DNA of 6,043 nucleotides from an uncultured Collinsella sp. (GTDB lineage: Bacteria > Actinomycetota > Coriobacteriia > Coriobacteriales > Coriobacteriaceae), in assembly GCA_900552425.1 (NCBI GenBank), contig URZR01000115.1:1-6043 (forward strand). Reading direction: 5' to 3'. The notes beneath the pieces were generated by a model. It was not told the DNA's origin. It did no database searches and saw only the letters and a list, made by a program, of their open reading frames with translations. A program made the translations under genes and the position numbers. Position 1 is the stretch's first letter. Each line of letters starts with the position of its first letter. Shown piece after piece: positions 5,473 through 6,043 of the stretch.

Positions 5473-6043
5473 CGCTCAAACTGGGCCAGCAGCTCCTCGA
5501 CGACCTCGACGGCATCACCGACAACCTTGTACTGGGCAGCACCAAAGATGGGGGCATCCGGGTCCTCGTTGATGGCGATAATGCACTCCGCCCCACCGAT
5601 GCCGGCAAGATGCTGGATGGCGCCCGAAACACCGATACTCACGAGAAGCTTGGGCGAGACCGATACACCCGTCTGGCCAATTTGGTGGCGATACTCCAGC
5701 CAGCCGGCCTCCACCACGGGGCGCGTGCAGCCAAGCTCGGCACCCAGAGCCTCGGCAAGCTTTCGCATCAGCGGTAGGTTTTTCTTGGAGCCGATGCCGC
5801 GGCCCACCACGACCAGACGCTCGGCATCGGCAATTGAGGCCTGCTGTCCCCACTCCTCGGCGGGAATCGAGATCTCGACGCGGGCCTTAACGTCATCCGC
5901 AAGCACTACCTGGGTAATCGTGCCGGAGCGGCTATAGTCAAACTCGGGCGCCTTAAAGATGCCGGGGCGCACCGTTGCCATCTGAGGACGGTGGTTGGGG
6001 CAGATAATGGTGGCCATCAGGTTGCCGCCAAACGCCGGGCGCG
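5469..6043 (-). CDS. etfA: Electron transfer flavoprotein alpha subunit, C-terminal part (start outside window)
   Basis: EtfA/FixB-family protein. With EtfB it forms a heterodimer that binds FAD and passes electrons between acyl-CoA dehydrogenases or similar flavoenzymes and other carriers. 190 codons are visible and the frame is open to the right edge. The ATG at 6017 is internal, since the preceding codons read RPAFGGNL, the conserved family sequence before MATI.PNHRPQMATVRPG. In window numbering from the edge the FAD-domain signatures are GRGIGS (80-85), the conserved arginine of CTRP (107), GQTG (122-125), SGAIQH (139-144) and N.DPDAPIF (158-166). The C-terminus is complete (VVEELLAQFER). 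An etfB or dehydrogenase gene would be expected upstream, beyond the right edge. Whether it is a bifurcating type cannot be judged without EtfB. Confidence 0.93.
   Translation of the reverse strand, partial: RPAFGGNLMATIICPNHRPQMATVRPGIFKAPEFDYSRSGTITQVVLADDVKARVEISIPAEEWGQQASIADAERLVVVGRGIGSKKNLPLMRKLAEALGAELGCTRPVVEAGWLEYRHQIGQTGVSVSPKLLVSIGVSGAIQHLAGIGGAECIIAINEDPDAPIFGAAQYKVVGDAVEVVEELLAQFER

Noticed and set aside
5527..5937. Plus-strand frame of 136 codons opposite etfA
   Set aside because: Shadow of the etfA coding region. The opposite strand carries all the ETF alpha signatures.

Overview
The window looks like ordinary chromosomal DNA from a fairly GC-rich anaerobic actinobacterium. 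The protein styles and gene content (KdgT, AzlCD, membrane GGDEF, ETF) suggest a gut Coriobacteriia member such as Collinsella. That placement comes from recognising protein families, not from a marker gene, so treat it as likely but unproven. There are no rRNA or tRNA genes, insertion sequences, CRISPR repeats or phage genes.

Layout, left to right: (1) a plus-strand EamA/DMT-family transporter whose 5' end lies outside the window (2-928); (2) a 101-bp convergent gap with two small hairpins; (3) a minus-strand membrane diguanylate cyclase (GGDEF, 1030-2172); (4) a 190-bp gap with two strong inverted repeats, one a plausible terminator for the next gene; (5) a minus-strand KdgT-type permease (2363-3385); (6) a 142-bp gap without a gene; (7) a minus-strand azlC-azlD pair with an 11-bp overlap, encoding a branched-chain amino acid exporter (3528-4533); (8) a divergent intergenic region holding a perfect 11-bp-arm inverted repeat (4593-4628); (9) a plus-strand soluble HD-domain phosphohydrolase (4660-5472); (10) the C-terminal part of a minus-strand electron transfer flavoprotein alpha subunit, whose stop codon overlaps that of the HD gene and which runs off the right edge (5469-6043).

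The genes do not form one obvious pathway. Three are transporters (EamA type, KdgT type, AzlCD), two are likely signalling or nucleotide-metabolism proteins (GGDEF, HD), and one is redox (EtfA). Only azlC and azlD are clearly one operon. Several starts in this stretch are uncertain because long frames begin at TTG. I chose internal ATG or GTG codons with a Shine-Dalgarno-like sequence for the GGDEF, kdgT and azlC genes.

I do not see a convincing new multi-gene system. The most noteworthy signal is the long perfect inverted repeat between azlC and the HD gene, which could be an operator or an RNA switch acting on azlC. Next are the tandem inverted repeats between kdgT and the GGDEF gene.
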